A stretch of DNA of 64,000 nt from Enterococcus avium ATCC 14025 (GCF_000406965.1 NZ_KE136357.1:550244-614243), one strand, 5' to 3'; shown: positions 16,320 to 25,106, counted from the stretch's first letter. Numbers and translations are program-made. Notes: a model not told the origin generated them from the sequence alone.

Positions 16320-17645
16320 CTAAACATTGTCAGTATTAAGCTTGTTATCATCAATCGAATCCTCGATTGCTACGACCTTATTTTTCTTTTGAAGACGCAT
16401 CATCATGATTCCAGCAAAAGTAGCGCACAAGACGATACCGGCAAATCCGTACATTGACGTTTGAATTTTTCCTGGAGTAACTAAAAAGGGTGTTATAAAT
16501 GCGAATAAACCGCAGCATACTCTAGAAAAGCCATTAATAAATCCTTGGATTGTAGCTCGTACTTCTGTCGGAAATGATTCCTGTGTCCAAACTTTATAGA
16601 TTGCTTCTCCGGCCATCGGATTTCCAAAGTTATAAAATCCAATGGTGACAGCCAGCATGATAAAACCTGTTCCGCCCCCAATAACCGCCATACTAAGCAT
16701 CGCCATAAATTGGACAAACGCACCGACGAAAAAGGCCTTATTTCGATACTTACTACCAGAAACAGAAGCAAATAAAATCGTGGTTACCAGCGATACAATA
16801 TTCAAGACGATACCCAGTCCAGTTGCCTGTGCTTGAGAAGCACCTGCATTTGTTAATGCGTAGGTTTGGAATTGTCCCCACGTATTAGCTAATAAATTCC
16901 AGCATACATAGAAAATCAAAATAGCTAAAAAGTACCCTAAGAACTTGTTTTTGTTTTCTCCAAATAGCACAGACTTTATTGAGACTTCCTGTTTTTCCTG
17001 AGAGCCGTCTTTAAGTAATTTTTGCCGTTGGAGCCCTTCCTCATGAAATCTCTTGAATTTTTTAGAAACGCTGCGCCAAATCCAAGTGAATAAGGAGAAG
17101 GCAAATAATATTGCGAACACTATCCGAGCACCCAATACTCCGCTTACACCAGATAGTAAAAACGAACAGATATAAGAAATAAAAATCCCTACCTGCCAAA
17201 AAATCTGGGTAGAAGATACTAATTCCGCAGAGGTCTTTTCATCTGGTGCATCATGTGAAACCACCGTTAAACTAATCGGCAGATCAGCTCCTGACGCCAC
17301 TCCCATCACTAAGACCCCCGCAAGCAATGCAGCAAAATTTCCTGAAAAAACACAAATCATCGACCCAATCGCATAAAATAAATTAATCCAGTTAAAGGAC
17401 TTGAATAATCCGAATAAACTTGTAATCTTCCCCGCAAATAATGATCCAAAGGCAATAGCGAAAGTTAAGCCTCCTGAAATAAATCCAACCTGTGAAGTCG
17501 TCAACCCCAGCCCTTGCTGCCAAACAGGAATGGTGGCGGAAAGTCCGACAATACAGCCAGAACCTAACATAGAACCAATCCCCGCAGCCGTTGCTAATGG
17601 GCTATATTCCTTAACTAAGGACTTGCTTTGTGTACTACTATTCAT
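16320..17645 (-). CDS. MFS transporter of the rhamnoside locus
   Basis: The 441-residue protein has about 12 hydrophobic segments in the two-bundle MFS pattern with a charged central loop (SVSKKFKRFHEEGLQRQKLL). It resembles proton-linked sugar or organic acid carriers of the major facilitator superfamily, but I cannot name its substrate. The ATG has GGAG about nine bases upstream, and its stop lies 11 bases before the GH78 start, so carrier, glycosidase and the broken GPH carrier are one operon divergent from the AraC regulator. With the GPH gene broken, this may be the only working uptake route of the locus. Confidence 0.8.
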   Translation of the reverse strand: MNSSTQSKSLVKEYSPLATAAGIGSMLGSGCIVGLSATIPVWQQGLGLTTSQVGFISGGLTFAIAFGSLFAGKITSLFGLFKSFNWINLFYAIGSMICVFSGNFAALLAGVLVMGVASGADLPISLTVVSHDAPDEKTSAELVSSTQIFWQVGIFISYICSFLLSGVSGVLGARIVFAILFAFSLFTWIWRSVSKKFKRFHEEGLQRQKLLKDGSQEKQEVSIKSVLFGENKNKFLGYFLAILIFYVCWNLLANTWGQFQTYALTNAGASQAQATGLGIVLNIVSLVTTILFASVSGSKYRNKAFFVGAFVQFMAMLSMAVIGGGTGFIMLAVTIGFYNFGNPMAGEAIYKVWTQESFPTEVRATIQGFINGFSRVCCGLFAFITPFLVTPGKIQTSMYGFAGIVLCATFAGIMMMRLQKKNKVVAIEDSIDDNKLNTDNV

Positions 17646-17679
17646 TTGTTTTAAATCTCCTTTCTTTTTACATCCATAT

Positions 17680-17693
17680 ATTAACCGCTTTCA
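17680..17693. promoter_or_regulatory. Possible catabolite-repression (cre) site
   Basis: On the minus strand TGAAAGCGGTTAAT agrees with the Gram-positive cre pattern in 12 of 14 positions but misses the final CA. It lies 35 bases upstream of the MFS start, in the divergent promoter region, where carbon control of a glycoside locus would be expected. Confidence 0.3.
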
Positions 17694-17812
17694 CTAGAGG
17701 GCTTCAATTTCAAAAAGATAGAATAGTTATAGCCAAAATACAGGTCCTGTGATATTTTGGAACTTTTTAACGGTCAATGAGTATACTTAAGACTGATAGG
17801 AGGAGTACGCCA

Positions 17813-18781
17813 ATGGAAGAATTATTGAAGCAGCTGTATGATGAGACAACTGTAGAAGATTTGCAAAAGAAGACTGGAAAAAACATTAATACAATGAATT
17901 TGAAATATCATCGTTCGATCGTCCCTGAGATACCTCAGGCTGATTTTTTTAAATACGGAAATATCGCTATAAACAAACATGCGCGGTTTTCATATACACC
18001 CGCACATACACACAGCTTTATTGAAATTAACTACGTGCTGAACGGTCAATGCACGCAACGATTAAATGGTGAAAAATTTCTTTTAAAAAAGGATCAATTG
18101 GTTATTTTAGATCGCAAAGTAATCCAGCAAATTGATCATGTCGACTCAGAGGATATTCTGATCAATATTTTACTGGACAAAGAATCTATCCAAAATGAAA
18201 TCATACCGAACCTCCCCGCTTCGAGAAATTTAGTTACGGATTTCTTCTTTCAGGCTGCCAACGCTGAAAATGAGCACAATAATTACATTCTTTTGGATGC
18301 ATCCAAAAGTGAACTTTCCAAGAAGCTTTTTTTTGCCCTTTTACTGGCTGGGTATAACCGAACCAACGGAGATAAAAGGCTTCTGATCAACTTGCTTTAT
18401 TGTGCTTTAATGGTTGAAATCTCGTCGATCCCGATTATCAGTACAAACAAGAAATTGACCATTAATGATCCGCTGATTCAAATTTTAAAATATATTAATG
18501 ATCATTACACAACTATCACATTGAAATCTTTAGGAAAAAAATTTGGATACAACAAAAATTATCTAAGCAATCTGCTTAAGGATAAGACCGGCAGCAGCTT
18601 TCAAGAACTGATTGATCAAAAACGCGTTTCCGAAGCAAAACGACTGATGAGTGAAACCGAAGACAGCTTAAGCACGATTGCTATGAAAATTGGCTATAAA
18701 AGTGTCCCTTCGATATTCAAATTATTCAAAAAGGAAACAGGCCAAACACCCAATTTTTTCAGAAATGAACATTCAAATTGA
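17813..18781 (+). CDS. AraC-family transcriptional regulator
   Basis: The 322-residue protein has an N-terminal cupin-type sensor domain (YTPAHTHSFIEINYVLNG at about residue 66) and a C-terminal double helix-turn-helix: ITLKSLGKKFGYNKNYLSNLLK, then STIAMKIGYKSVPSIFKLFKKETG, ending at the usual RNE. AraC proteins with a cupin bind a sugar and switch on nearby genes. The ATG at 17813 has GGAGGAG seven bases before it; the frame extends 12 codons further up without a site. It reads away from the MFS-GH78-GPH operon, its probable target. Confidence 0.88.
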   Translation: MEELLKQLYDETTVEDLQKKTGKNINTMNLKYHRSIVPEIPQADFFKYGNIAINKHARFSYTPAHTHSFIEINYVLNGQCTQRLNGEKFLLKKDQLVILDRKVIQQIDHVDSEDILINILLDKESIQNEIIPNLPASRNLVTDFFFQAANAENEHNNYILLDASKSELSKKLFFALLLAGYNRTNGDKRLLINLLYCALMVEISSIPIISTNKKLTINDPLIQILKYINDHYTTITLKSLGKKFGYNKNYLSNLLKDKTGSSFQELIDQKRVSEAKRLMSETEDSLSTIAMKIGYKSVPSIFKLFKKETGQTPNFFRNEHSN

Positions 18782-18937
18782 TTCAGCTTAATATCAGCTA
18801 GATGAAGGCTTCGAAGAGCTTTTCATACTTAAAAAATCTCTTCGTTTTGACTGACACGTCTGGTCTATGAAAAATACCATAATTGAGGAAAGGATTAATC
18901 CTCGCACATTGTTCAGCAAATTCTCCCACGACGAATA

Positions 18938-18960
18938 GCCCGCAGCTTTTGCGGGCTTAA
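18938..18960. terminator. GC-rich hairpin downstream of the AraC gene
   Basis: GCCCGCA, loop GCTTT, TGCGGGC, then TTAAAATTT. It lies 157 bases after the AraC stop codon and about 85 bases beyond the end of the DUF2922 frame. Flanking bases (18794-19003) show no convincing gene. Confidence 0.45.
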
Positions 18961-19042
18961 AATTTGCGCTCACCTTTTTAAATCGTACACACTTCCGCCT
19001 CATCCCAACGTTGGATTTTTTTGATAAGGCGGAAATCGGTAC

Positions 19043-19735
19043 TTATTCTCGTTTGCGCATACGATTAAGCAGACGTTTGCGTTTCTTCTTAGGTTTTGCT
19101 GGCGGGGATTCTTTGTTTGCCGACAGGACGGCTTCTTCCGCTGATTCTTCTTCATATTTCGCCGTGATGATCAGCTTCACAGGCGATGCTTGCTCATCTA
19201 CCGCCAGATCCTCCACGGAGACGCCTGCTGGCAGACTGGATGTAATCATCATCAATGCCTGACTTTCACTAATATCCTGCGGTTCAACACCTAATGGCAG
19301 CTGGATGGTTTTGATCAACCAGCCTGGTTTTGGCTGCTCTTCGGTAATGGTGAAATCCTCGGGAAAGCGGATTTGTCCTGTATTTTTGCTATTTTTGACA
19401 GACTGCGGCTACGGGTTTTCTTTTGCAACAGTCGCTTCTACAACTGGCTGTGCACCAGCTGTCTCCAGCATGATACTCATTGGATCGTTGGCGGGTTGCT
19501 CGGTTTTTTCTCGATCATCAAAGATCGTGCGGACTTCTCGCACGATTACTTTGGCGTGCAAAACTTCTTTGAATAGCGCGACCCCATCTTTTTCAAACAG
19601 GCCGATCTTAGTTAATTTGGTTAATGCTGCTTTGACTTGATCCGCGGTTTTGGTGGGATCAAAATGTTTAAATTTTAAATGATGGGATTTGCCAATTCCG
19701 TCGGCAAATTCCGCATCTAACGTAATCGTTTTCAT
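19043..19735 (-). pseudogene. DUF2922-containing gene interrupted by an in-frame amber codon
   Basis: The first part (19412-19735) encodes a DUF2922-like domain: KTITLDAEF, then LKFKHFDPTKTADQVKAALT and IGLFEKDGVALFKEVLHAKV. A TAG at 19409-19411 ends it at residue 108. The same frame continues without a break for about 120 more codons through KNSKNTGQIRFPEDF and IKTIQLPLGVEP to a Lys/Arg-rich tail (KPKKKRKRLLNRMRKR). No ribosome binding site or good start codon lies at the junction, so the downstream half is most simply the lost C-terminal part of one 230-codon gene. Function is unknown; DUF2922 proteins are small cytoplasmic proteins of Firmicutes. The upstream gene at 19794 reads the same way. 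Confidence 0.6.
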
Positions 19736-19793
19736 TTTTTGGTTTTCTTCCTTTCGTTTTTCGTTTTTTTTACATTGGGAATGGAAATATTCG

Positions 19794-20168
19794 TCATGAT
19801 TCCGCGAATCCTGTTAATGGTTCTTCGGTAATTTGATTCAATAATTGTTCAGTTTCTTCAGCGACATAGGTTTGCGCTGGGAATAATTTTGCGGATAATA
19901 ATTGCCATTCTTTCTTTCCAAAATAATCGGTAAAATAAATATAATAGCGACGCATCGCGGCAGTCGAGCGGGTTTTTAAAAAAATGTAGTTCGCTAATCC
20001 GCGTAACACACTCTTGAATTCTGATTCGCAGAGTTCTGCTCTAACTTGCAGCGCAATCAATAGTTCGATGGTGGCCGTGCCATCTTTTGTCTCATGGTAA
20101 AACTTGCGAATGCGTTTTTCGATTGTCTGCCGTGACAACGTAAATAGTTTTTTATCGGTAAATGCCAT
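19794..20168 (-). CDS. Hypothetical protein (124 aa) next to the DUF2922 gene
   Basis: I do not recognise this family. The product is mostly helical and basic at its N-terminus (TLSRQTIEKRIRKFYHETKDG), has a middle stretch RGLANYIFLKTRSTAAMRRYYIYFTDYFGKKEW, and an acidic tail, with no membrane segment or signal peptide. It lies 58 bases upstream of the DUF2922 gene on the same strand and is probably co-transcribed. The only GGGGGAG-like site is about 15 bases before the ATG, an unusually long gap, with no alternative in-frame start nearer. Composition looks like real coding sequence. Confidence 0.6.
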   Translation of the reverse strand: MAFTDKKLFTLSRQTIEKRIRKFYHETKDGTATIELLIALQVRAELCESEFKSVLRGLANYIFLKTRSTAAMRRYYIYFTDYFGKKEWQLLSAKLFPAQTYVAEETEQLLNQITEEPLTGFAES

Positions 20169-20641
20169 ACTCGTGCATTCATTCTCCCCCTTTCGTTTAG
20201 AATAGTTCTTTGTTGAGATATCTACACCACTAACATACGCCTATTTCTACGGAATTTACACACCAAAAATTTGATTGCAACTAAAATATAAAAATCCTAA
20301 TCTAAGGAATACGACAAACACGCACCAAACACCTTCATAAAATAACTTAATTCAAAAATAAATACCCATATTTTTATCTAAAAATATGAAAAAGCCTACG
20401 AAATGATTGTATTTTGAATAAAAATAGCCCGTTTAAACACTGAAAGAGCTGATTGAGAGGCATCATTAAAACAGTGTAATTTTTTTTACTTTAAGATGCC
20501 TTTCACTTTTGATGTTTATTAGATTTGTCTGCCAAGACATATAGATTGTTCTACTGTTGTATCAAGTTCACAATAATTAGCCAATGAGACGCAGCTAAAT
20601 AAAATCTGTCAAAATCATGCCTCTTGATTCACTAGATCACC
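20169..20641. other. Gene-free stretch with a long imperfect hairpin at 20458-20501
   Basis: About 470 AT-rich bases with no gene. AGGCATCATTAAA (20458-20470) pairs with TTTAAGATGCCT (20490-20501) with one bulge, enclosing a T-rich loop. It may be an intergenic repeat or a terminator of unknown origin. Otherwise I see only the upstream region of the gene at 19794. Confidence 0.35.
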
Positions 20642-20673
20642 AAAAAGACCGATCAGTTTTCCCGATCGATCCT
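20642..20673 (-). terminator. Terminator of the alpha/beta-hydrolase gene
   Basis: On the minus strand AGGATCGATC pairs with GATCGGTCTT (two G-U pairs) around GGGAAAACT, followed by TTTTTGG, just after the stop codon at 20678. Confidence 0.65.
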
Positions 20674-20677
20674 TTGA

Positions 20678-21394
20678 TTAAACTTCCTTATTTAGCCAAG
20701 TAATCAGCCTTTGAGCTACCTGCTCATTTTGATCGCTGATCTCTGATTTTCCATCGCCCTTTTGAGCGCCATACGCACCAAAGCCGCCATGATTTCCACC
20801 GATGATTTCTTGATAATCTGTGTCTTTAGGCAAATCCTCTTTGGCTTTTTGATAAGCGTCACGATTCAATACCTCATCCTTCTCTCCAGTCAAGGAGAGT
20901 ACGGGCAGCTTCTTATCAGCTAGACTTCCCTTTTCATCTGGATAACTGGCTAAGAAAAACACTCCTACTAATCTATCAGAATGCTCCTTGGCAAAACGGC
21001 TTGCCATCACACCGCCTAATGAGTGACCTCCCAACACAAAGTCTCGCTTAGGTTGCTGAGAAAGTACCTGCTCCCCACGATTTGGTGCTAAGATCGCCAA
21101 GTCCAGCGGCATTTTCAATAGATAAACTGGATAGCCAGCTTTTGCCAGCATTTGAGCCCAGAGACTATAGCTTCCTGGATCGACTAAGGCCCCGGGATAA
21201 AAAATGATTATCGGCTTCGATTTGTCCTCAGAAGGAAAATACAGCCAATCCTTGCCTTCTTTTGCCTGTTCCGTCACCTGCTGTGCGGCCTCTGTCGGAG
21301 CATAAGTTTGCGTTTTTACATACGCAATTCCGCCGATTATCACGACAACGATTCCGATAAGAACAGTCAGAAGGAGCTTTTTCCATTTCTTCAC
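20678..21394 (-). CDS. Membrane-anchored alpha/beta hydrolase
   Basis: The 238-residue protein begins with a positively charged N-terminus and one membrane segment (about residues 7-26), likely an uncleaved anchor facing outward. The hydrolase domain has the nucleophile elbow GGHSLGG (S125), an acidic residue in LTGEKDEVL and the His in GGNHGGFGAYG, so the triad is complete. It resembles small hydrolases annotated as alpha/beta-hydrolase family lipases or esterases; the substrate is unknown. Translation starts at GTG (21392-21394) with AAAGGA upstream. It has its own terminator and appears to be a single-gene unit. Confidence 0.8.
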   Translation of the reverse strand: MKKWKKLLLTVLIGIVVVIIGGIAYVKTQTYAPTEAAQQVTEQAKEGKDWLYFPSEDKSKPIIIFYPGALVDPGSYSLWAQMLAKAGYPVYLLKMPLDLAILAPNRGEQVLSQQPKRDFVLGGHSLGGVMASRFAKEHSDRLVGVFFLASYPDEKGSLADKKLPVLSLTGEKDEVLNRDAYQKAKEDLPKDTDYQEIIGGNHGGFGAYGAQKGDGKSEISDQNEQVAQRLITWLNKEV

Positions 21395-21479
21395 TGTGAT
21401 CGTTCCTTTCCTTCGTTGCCATCATATCATTATCCAGCATTTTGGAGCAATTTTTGTGACCCTGCTTTTCTAGTAATTA

Positions 21480-21580
21480 ACGTTCCGACAGCCGCTTACC
21501 CACGACTAAAGTCACAGGTGTGCGCGCCTCGCTCAAGCAACTGTGCCGCACCAATGAGCCTTTTTTTATGGAAATTCGGT
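21480..21580 (-). mobile_element. Possible IS200/IS605-type right-end remnant (omega-RNA-like hairpin)
   Basis: On the minus strand CCTGTGACT-TT-AGTCGTGGG (21518 to 21499) forms a 9-bp stem with three G-U pairs. The half GACTTTAGTCGTGGG is the kind of subterminal hairpin found at the right end of tnpB-carrying IS605-like elements. Upstream bases (GGTGCGGC... CGCACACC) can also fold. No tnpA or tnpB reading frame remains beside it, so if real this is a fossil end. Recognition is from memory. Confidence 0.3.
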
Positions 21581-21584
21581 GCTT

Positions 21585-22496
21585 TTATTTAGGATCTCTA
21601 GCGCTTTTCTGTAATGTTTTCTTCAAATGCTTGAGAAAGTATTCTCCAAATTCTGTCGGCTTGCGCATTTTATTAGAGATCACCACTAAAGAATGAACCT
21701 CGGCATCCTTCAATGGACGAAGCACGATTTGCTCCTTAGTTAAGCCGTTGATGATGCCTAAGCCAGAAGCATACGCATCAGATGCACCTAGTAAATTCAT
21801 CAGAGTTCCACGGTCACTGGTGTAGAAATTGGATTGCTCTTTGGATATGTCAATCGGGTCCTCATCTAAATGGACTGAACCGCTGTCCTCTTGAAAAAAA
21901 CGGACTTGAGGATAAACCAAAAGATCCTCCTTCGTTATGACTGACTTCCCACTAAGCGGATGGTCCGCACCCAAATAAATATGCGTAGAAAAATTCCCCA
22001 GCACCTCAAATTTCAAACTTTCTTGGCTGAAATAACGCTCAAGCAATCGCTTATTTTGCGGATTTAGATACAAAATTCCTAGCTCGCTTTCAAAATCTCG
22101 AATGCTTTCAAGAATTCGTTTGGTAGTCGTCTCAATTAAATAGAAATTCCGACAATCCGCTTGAAATTTCTTCGTAACTTTCGCAAAAGGCTCATAAAGA
22201 AAGTCATAATGCTGGGAAACCACGGTGAAGCTCTTCTTTGTTCCCAACGAAAAATGGTTTTCCATCTCTTCTACCTGAGCCAAGATTCGTTTGGCATAGA
22301 TCAAAAAGTCGCTGCCCGCTTCTGTCAAGCAAACACCGGATTTGGAGCGATGGAACAGCTGAATGTCCAGCTCCTTTTCTACCTCCTTAATGGCGCTAGA
22401 AAGACTGGGCTGCGTGACGTACAACTCTTTAGCTGCTTGACTAAAGCTTCCGACCTTAGCGATCGTCAGGACGTAACGATATTGCTGTAAATTCAT
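21585..22496 (-). CDS. LysR-family regulator in the malY-metI operon
   Basis: The 303-residue protein has the LysR N-terminal winged helix (YVLTIAKVGSFSQAAKELYVTQPSLSSAIKEVEKEL) and a periplasmic-binding-like effector domain. The ATG at 22494-22496 follows AGGAG at six bases; the longer frame upstream starts inside metI and is not used. It lies 22 bases after metI on the same strand, so it should be made from the methionine T-box transcript. It resembles the other LysR protein of this window (26129-27052) and the CmbR/CysR/HomR group that controls sulfur amino acid genes in streptococci and lactococci. The target is inferred. Confidence 0.85.
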   Translation of the reverse strand: MNLQQYRYVLTIAKVGSFSQAAKELYVTQPSLSSAIKEVEKELDIQLFHRSKSGVCLTEAGSDFLIYAKRILAQVEEMENHFSLGTKKSFTVVSQHYDFLYEPFAKVTKKFQADCRNFYLIETTTKRILESIRDFESELGILYLNPQNKRLLERYFSQESLKFEVLGNFSTHIYLGADHPLSGKSVITKEDLLVYPQVRFFQEDSGSVHLDEDPIDISKEQSNFYTSDRGTLMNLLGASDAYASGLGIINGLTKEQIVLRPLKDAEVHSLVVISNKMRKPTEFGEYFLKHLKKTLQKSARDPK

Positions 22497-22518
22497 GAAT
22501 TTCTCCTTTCCATAGTGC

Positions 22519-23616
22519 TTATTCGTCAAATACCTGGAAGCCGCAAATCAGATCCTTCAATAAATCCTGACTGTCTTCAATCCCAATCGAAAGACGCAAT
22601 AAATGATCCGTTAGCCCGTAAGATTCCCGTAATTCTTTGGGGATATCCCCATGCGTTTGCGTTATTGGATAGGTGATCAGCGTCTCCACCCCGCCTAAGC
22701 TTTCAGCGAAGGTGATCAAATTCAGTCGGTTTAAAAATTCTGGTATCTTGGCTGCATCACGAACACAAAAGCTGATCATCGCGCCAATTCCTGGATAAAG
22801 GACCTTCTCAATTGGTGAAATATTCTCTAAAGCTGCTGCAATTTTCTGCGCATTGCGCTCCTGCTGCTCAAAACGGACCTTTAGCGTCTTGAGACTACGA
22901 ATGAACAGCCAGCTGTCAAAGCTGGATAAGGTTGGACCCGTAGTATTACTGAGCCATGCCAATCTTTGACCAACCTCTGGTTCTTTCGCCACAACGACGC
23001 CTGCCAATAAATCATTGTGACCGCTTAAAAATTTGGTTCCTGAATGAACCACAATATCCGCCCCTTCTTTCAAAGGTTGCTGACGCAAGGGAGTTGAAAA
23101 TGTATTATCTACAATTAACAGTGCATGATATTGATGCGCCAGCTTTGCTGCTTCAGTGATTGAGACCTCCTGCATTAAAGGATTCGTCGGTGTTTCTAAA
23201 AAGACGGCTGTGATTTCTTCATTGATTTGACTTTTTAAGCTGTCAAAATCCTCAAAATAATGAAAGACTGACGCATTTTGCCGCTCTAGCTCTTGAAAAT
23301 AACGATAACTGCCGCCATAGAGATCTCTCGATACTAGAAATTCACTCTTAGCCGGAAAATAATTAAAGACTAGCTGAATCGCGCTCATTCCTGAACTGGT
23401 AACGATTGCTTGACTGCCAGCTTCTAAATTTGCCAGTGCTTCTTCTAAAATTGTTCGCGTAGGATTTTTAGTCCGAGTATAGTCATATCCGGTGCTTTGT
23501 CCCAACGCTGGATGAGAAAAAGTCGTCGATAAATAAATCGGTGCTGAGACTGCTCCTGTCTGTATGTCACTGCGATTGCCGATCTGCGCTAATTCTGTTG
23601 CTGTTTGATAATTCAT
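22519..23616 (-). CDS. metI: Cystathionine gamma-synthase / O-acylhomoserine sulfhydrylase-type PLP enzyme
   Basis: The 365-residue protein belongs to the Cys/Met-metabolism PLP family. It has YDYTRTKNPTR near residue 44, LETPTNPLMQE, and the cofactor lysine K195 in HSGTKFLSGHND, a pattern typical of MetI-like enzymes that make cystathionine or homocysteine from an acylated homoserine. An oddity is at residues 274-283: YPG is followed at once by IGAMISF, where relatives have about 15-18 further residues (His/Lys/Gln-rich). This looks like an in-frame deletion and activity is uncertain. The ATG has AAAGGAGG eight bases before it and overlaps the end of malY by 50 bases. Confidence 0.85.
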   Translation of the reverse strand: MNYQTATELAQIGNRSDIQTGAVSAPIYLSTTFSHPALGQSTGYDYTRTKNPTRTILEEALANLEAGSQAIVTSSGMSAIQLVFNYFPAKSEFLVSRDLYGGSYRYFQELERQNASVFHYFEDFDSLKSQINEEITAVFLETPTNPLMQEVSITEAAKLAHQYHALLIVDNTFSTPLRQQPLKEGADIVVHSGTKFLSGHNDLLAGVVVAKEPEVGQRLAWLSNTTGPTLSSFDSWLFIRSLKTLKVRFEQQERNAQKIAAALENISPIEKVLYPGIGAMISFCVRDAAKIPEFLNRLNLITFAESLGGVETLITYPITQTHGDIPKELRESYGLTDHLLRLSIGIEDSQDLLKDLICGFQVFDE

Positions 23617-24820
23617 CTGTGATACCTCCTTTAATGCTGTGATCCACTTCGATTAATCTTTTCACTGCAGCTTCAATATTTTCTGGTTTTGTTGCTAAAT
23701 TTATACGGATGAATCCTTTAGTCTCCGACGAAAACCAAGCACCATAATCAATGGCTAAACCGGCTTGATCTTGGATGTAATGCTTTATCTCGTATAATTT
23801 TGGCAGCCAATTTCTTATGTCTAGCCAAGCTAAATAAGTACCTTGCAGCTCGCTGATCTTAATCTCAGGAATATTTTCTGCTAATCGTCCCCTTAACAGT
23901 TGATAGTTTTTCTCCACCACAGCCAGTAAGTCTCGTAGCCACTCATCGCCTGTAGCATAGGCAGTCATTGCAGCTGTCTGACCTAAGGCACTAAGACCGG
24001 TATGGCGATGCTGCTTTTCCCATTGTTGATATTTTTTTCGTAGCTTCGGATCAGGCAGCCAGATATGCGCATTCAGTAGTGATGCCAAATTAAAAGTTTT
24101 CGACGGCGCGTTGCAGACAATCAGCTGCTCAAAACAATCTAATTCCTCAGCGATCGTTAGTGCAGAAACAAACGAATGACCAGACAAAATCAAATCTGAA
24201 TGAATTTCATCGGAAATGACCAATACATCATATTTTTGACACAGGGAAAGAACTTCCTTTAGTTCTTCTCTGCGCCAGACGCGTCCAACTGGATTATGCG
24301 GGGAGCAAAGAAGAAACAGCTTCACCTCATTTTCCATTAGCTGCCGCTGGAAATGAACCAGATCCATTCGATAGCCGTCCTCTGTTTCTAATAAATTCGA
24401 TGTGAGCAATTCCCGCTGCTGGTCTTCAATCACATTAAAGAAGGGGTAATAAACAGGCGGCTGAATGAGGATCTGATCGCCTTTTTCGGTAAAGCATTCG
24501 ATCAAATCGTGAAGCCCCTGTACAACACCCGTCGTAAAATGCAGCCATTCCTTACGAAATCTAGTTTGTTCATGGCGCTCCTGCCAGCTTGCATAAGCAG
24601 AAAAATAATCTTCTGGAAGCAAGGAATAGCCAAAGATGCCATGCTCGATCCGTTCCGTTAATGCTGCTTGAACAGTTGTCGGCATAGAAAAATCCATGTC
24701 CGCTATCCAAAGCGGCAGCAAGCCTTCAGCACCGTACCGTTCCTTCAAACCATCCCACTTCAAAGAGTCTGTTTGTTTTCTGTTTTGATAAAATGTCTGG
24801 ACAAAATCTGCAATTTCCAT
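23567..24820 (-). CDS. malY: MalY/PatB-type cystathionine beta-lyase (C-S lyase)
   Basis: The 417-residue PLP enzyme is a class I/II aminotransferase-fold C-S lyase with LPLWIADMDF near residue 35, CSPHNPVGRVW, the SDEIHSDL motif and the cofactor lysine K241 in NAPSKTFNLA. It should split cystathionine to homocysteine, pyruvate and ammonia. I chose the ATG at 24818-24820 (AGGAG seven bases upstream); the frame continues 16 codons up into the T-box terminator, which cannot be coding. It leads the malY-metI-lysR transcript, and its last 16 codons overlap metI. Confidence 0.88.
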   Translation of the reverse strand: MEIADFVQTFYQNRKQTDSLKWDGLKERYGAEGLLPLWIADMDFSMPTTVQAALTERIEHGIFGYSLLPEDYFSAYASWQERHEQTRFRKEWLHFTTGVVQGLHDLIECFTEKGDQILIQPPVYYPFFNVIEDQQRELLTSNLLETEDGYRMDLVHFQRQLMENEVKLFLLCSPHNPVGRVWRREELKEVLSLCQKYDVLVISDEIHSDLILSGHSFVSALTIAEELDCFEQLIVCNAPSKTFNLASLLNAHIWLPDPKLRKKYQQWEKQHRHTGLSALGQTAAMTAYATGDEWLRDLLAVVEKNYQLLRGRLAENIPEIKISELQGTYLAWLDIRNWLPKLYEIKHYIQDQAGLAIDYGAWFSSETKGFIRINLATKPENIEAAVKRLIEVDHSIKGGITDELSNSNRISADRQSQ

Positions 24821-24840
24821 CTGCTCACTCCTTTTTTTGA

Positions 24841-25083
24841 AAAAAAAAGTCCCTTTGTCAATTGACAAAGGGACGGATTATACCGTGTTACCACCCAAAT
24901 TCGTATTACAAAAATACCTCGACAGCTCCATAAGAAGCTCGGCGAAATAACGGTCGCAACCGTCTAGCGAGCGTGAACCCGCCAGAACACTCAGAGCTCA
25001 TCTTCATTGAGTTTGCCATGTCCTCTTTCTCACCAGCCGAGGTCTCTGTATTTAGCAGCGTCAACTACTCTTCTCTTCAACGT
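24841..25083 (-). promoter_or_regulatory. Methionine T-box leader controlling malY-metI-lysR
   Basis: On the minus strand the leader shows the T-box sequence GGGTGGTAACACGG (24896 to 24883), whose UGGU fits the ACCA end of tRNA-Met, an upstream Stem I region and a terminator that is a perfect 26-base palindrome (24849-24874) followed by a run of T. The likely specifier is ATG at 25001-24999 (context GAAG-ATG-AGC). Uncharged tRNA-Met would favour the antiterminator and switch on the methionine genes. It starts only about 24 bases after the metF stop. Confidence 0.88.
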
Positions 25084-25106
25084 TAATTTATTTTATTCTT
25101 GAAAAA

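Noticed and set aside
18794-19003. A 69-codon minus-strand frame (begins RRKCVRFKKV)
   Set aside because: It runs through a GC-rich terminator-like hairpin, has no ribosome binding site and no family resemblance.
22497-22529. Upstream extension of the LysR reading frame into metI
   Set aside because: The in-frame start there has no ribosome binding site, while AGGAG stands six bases before the ATG at 22496, which begins the typical LysR N-terminus.
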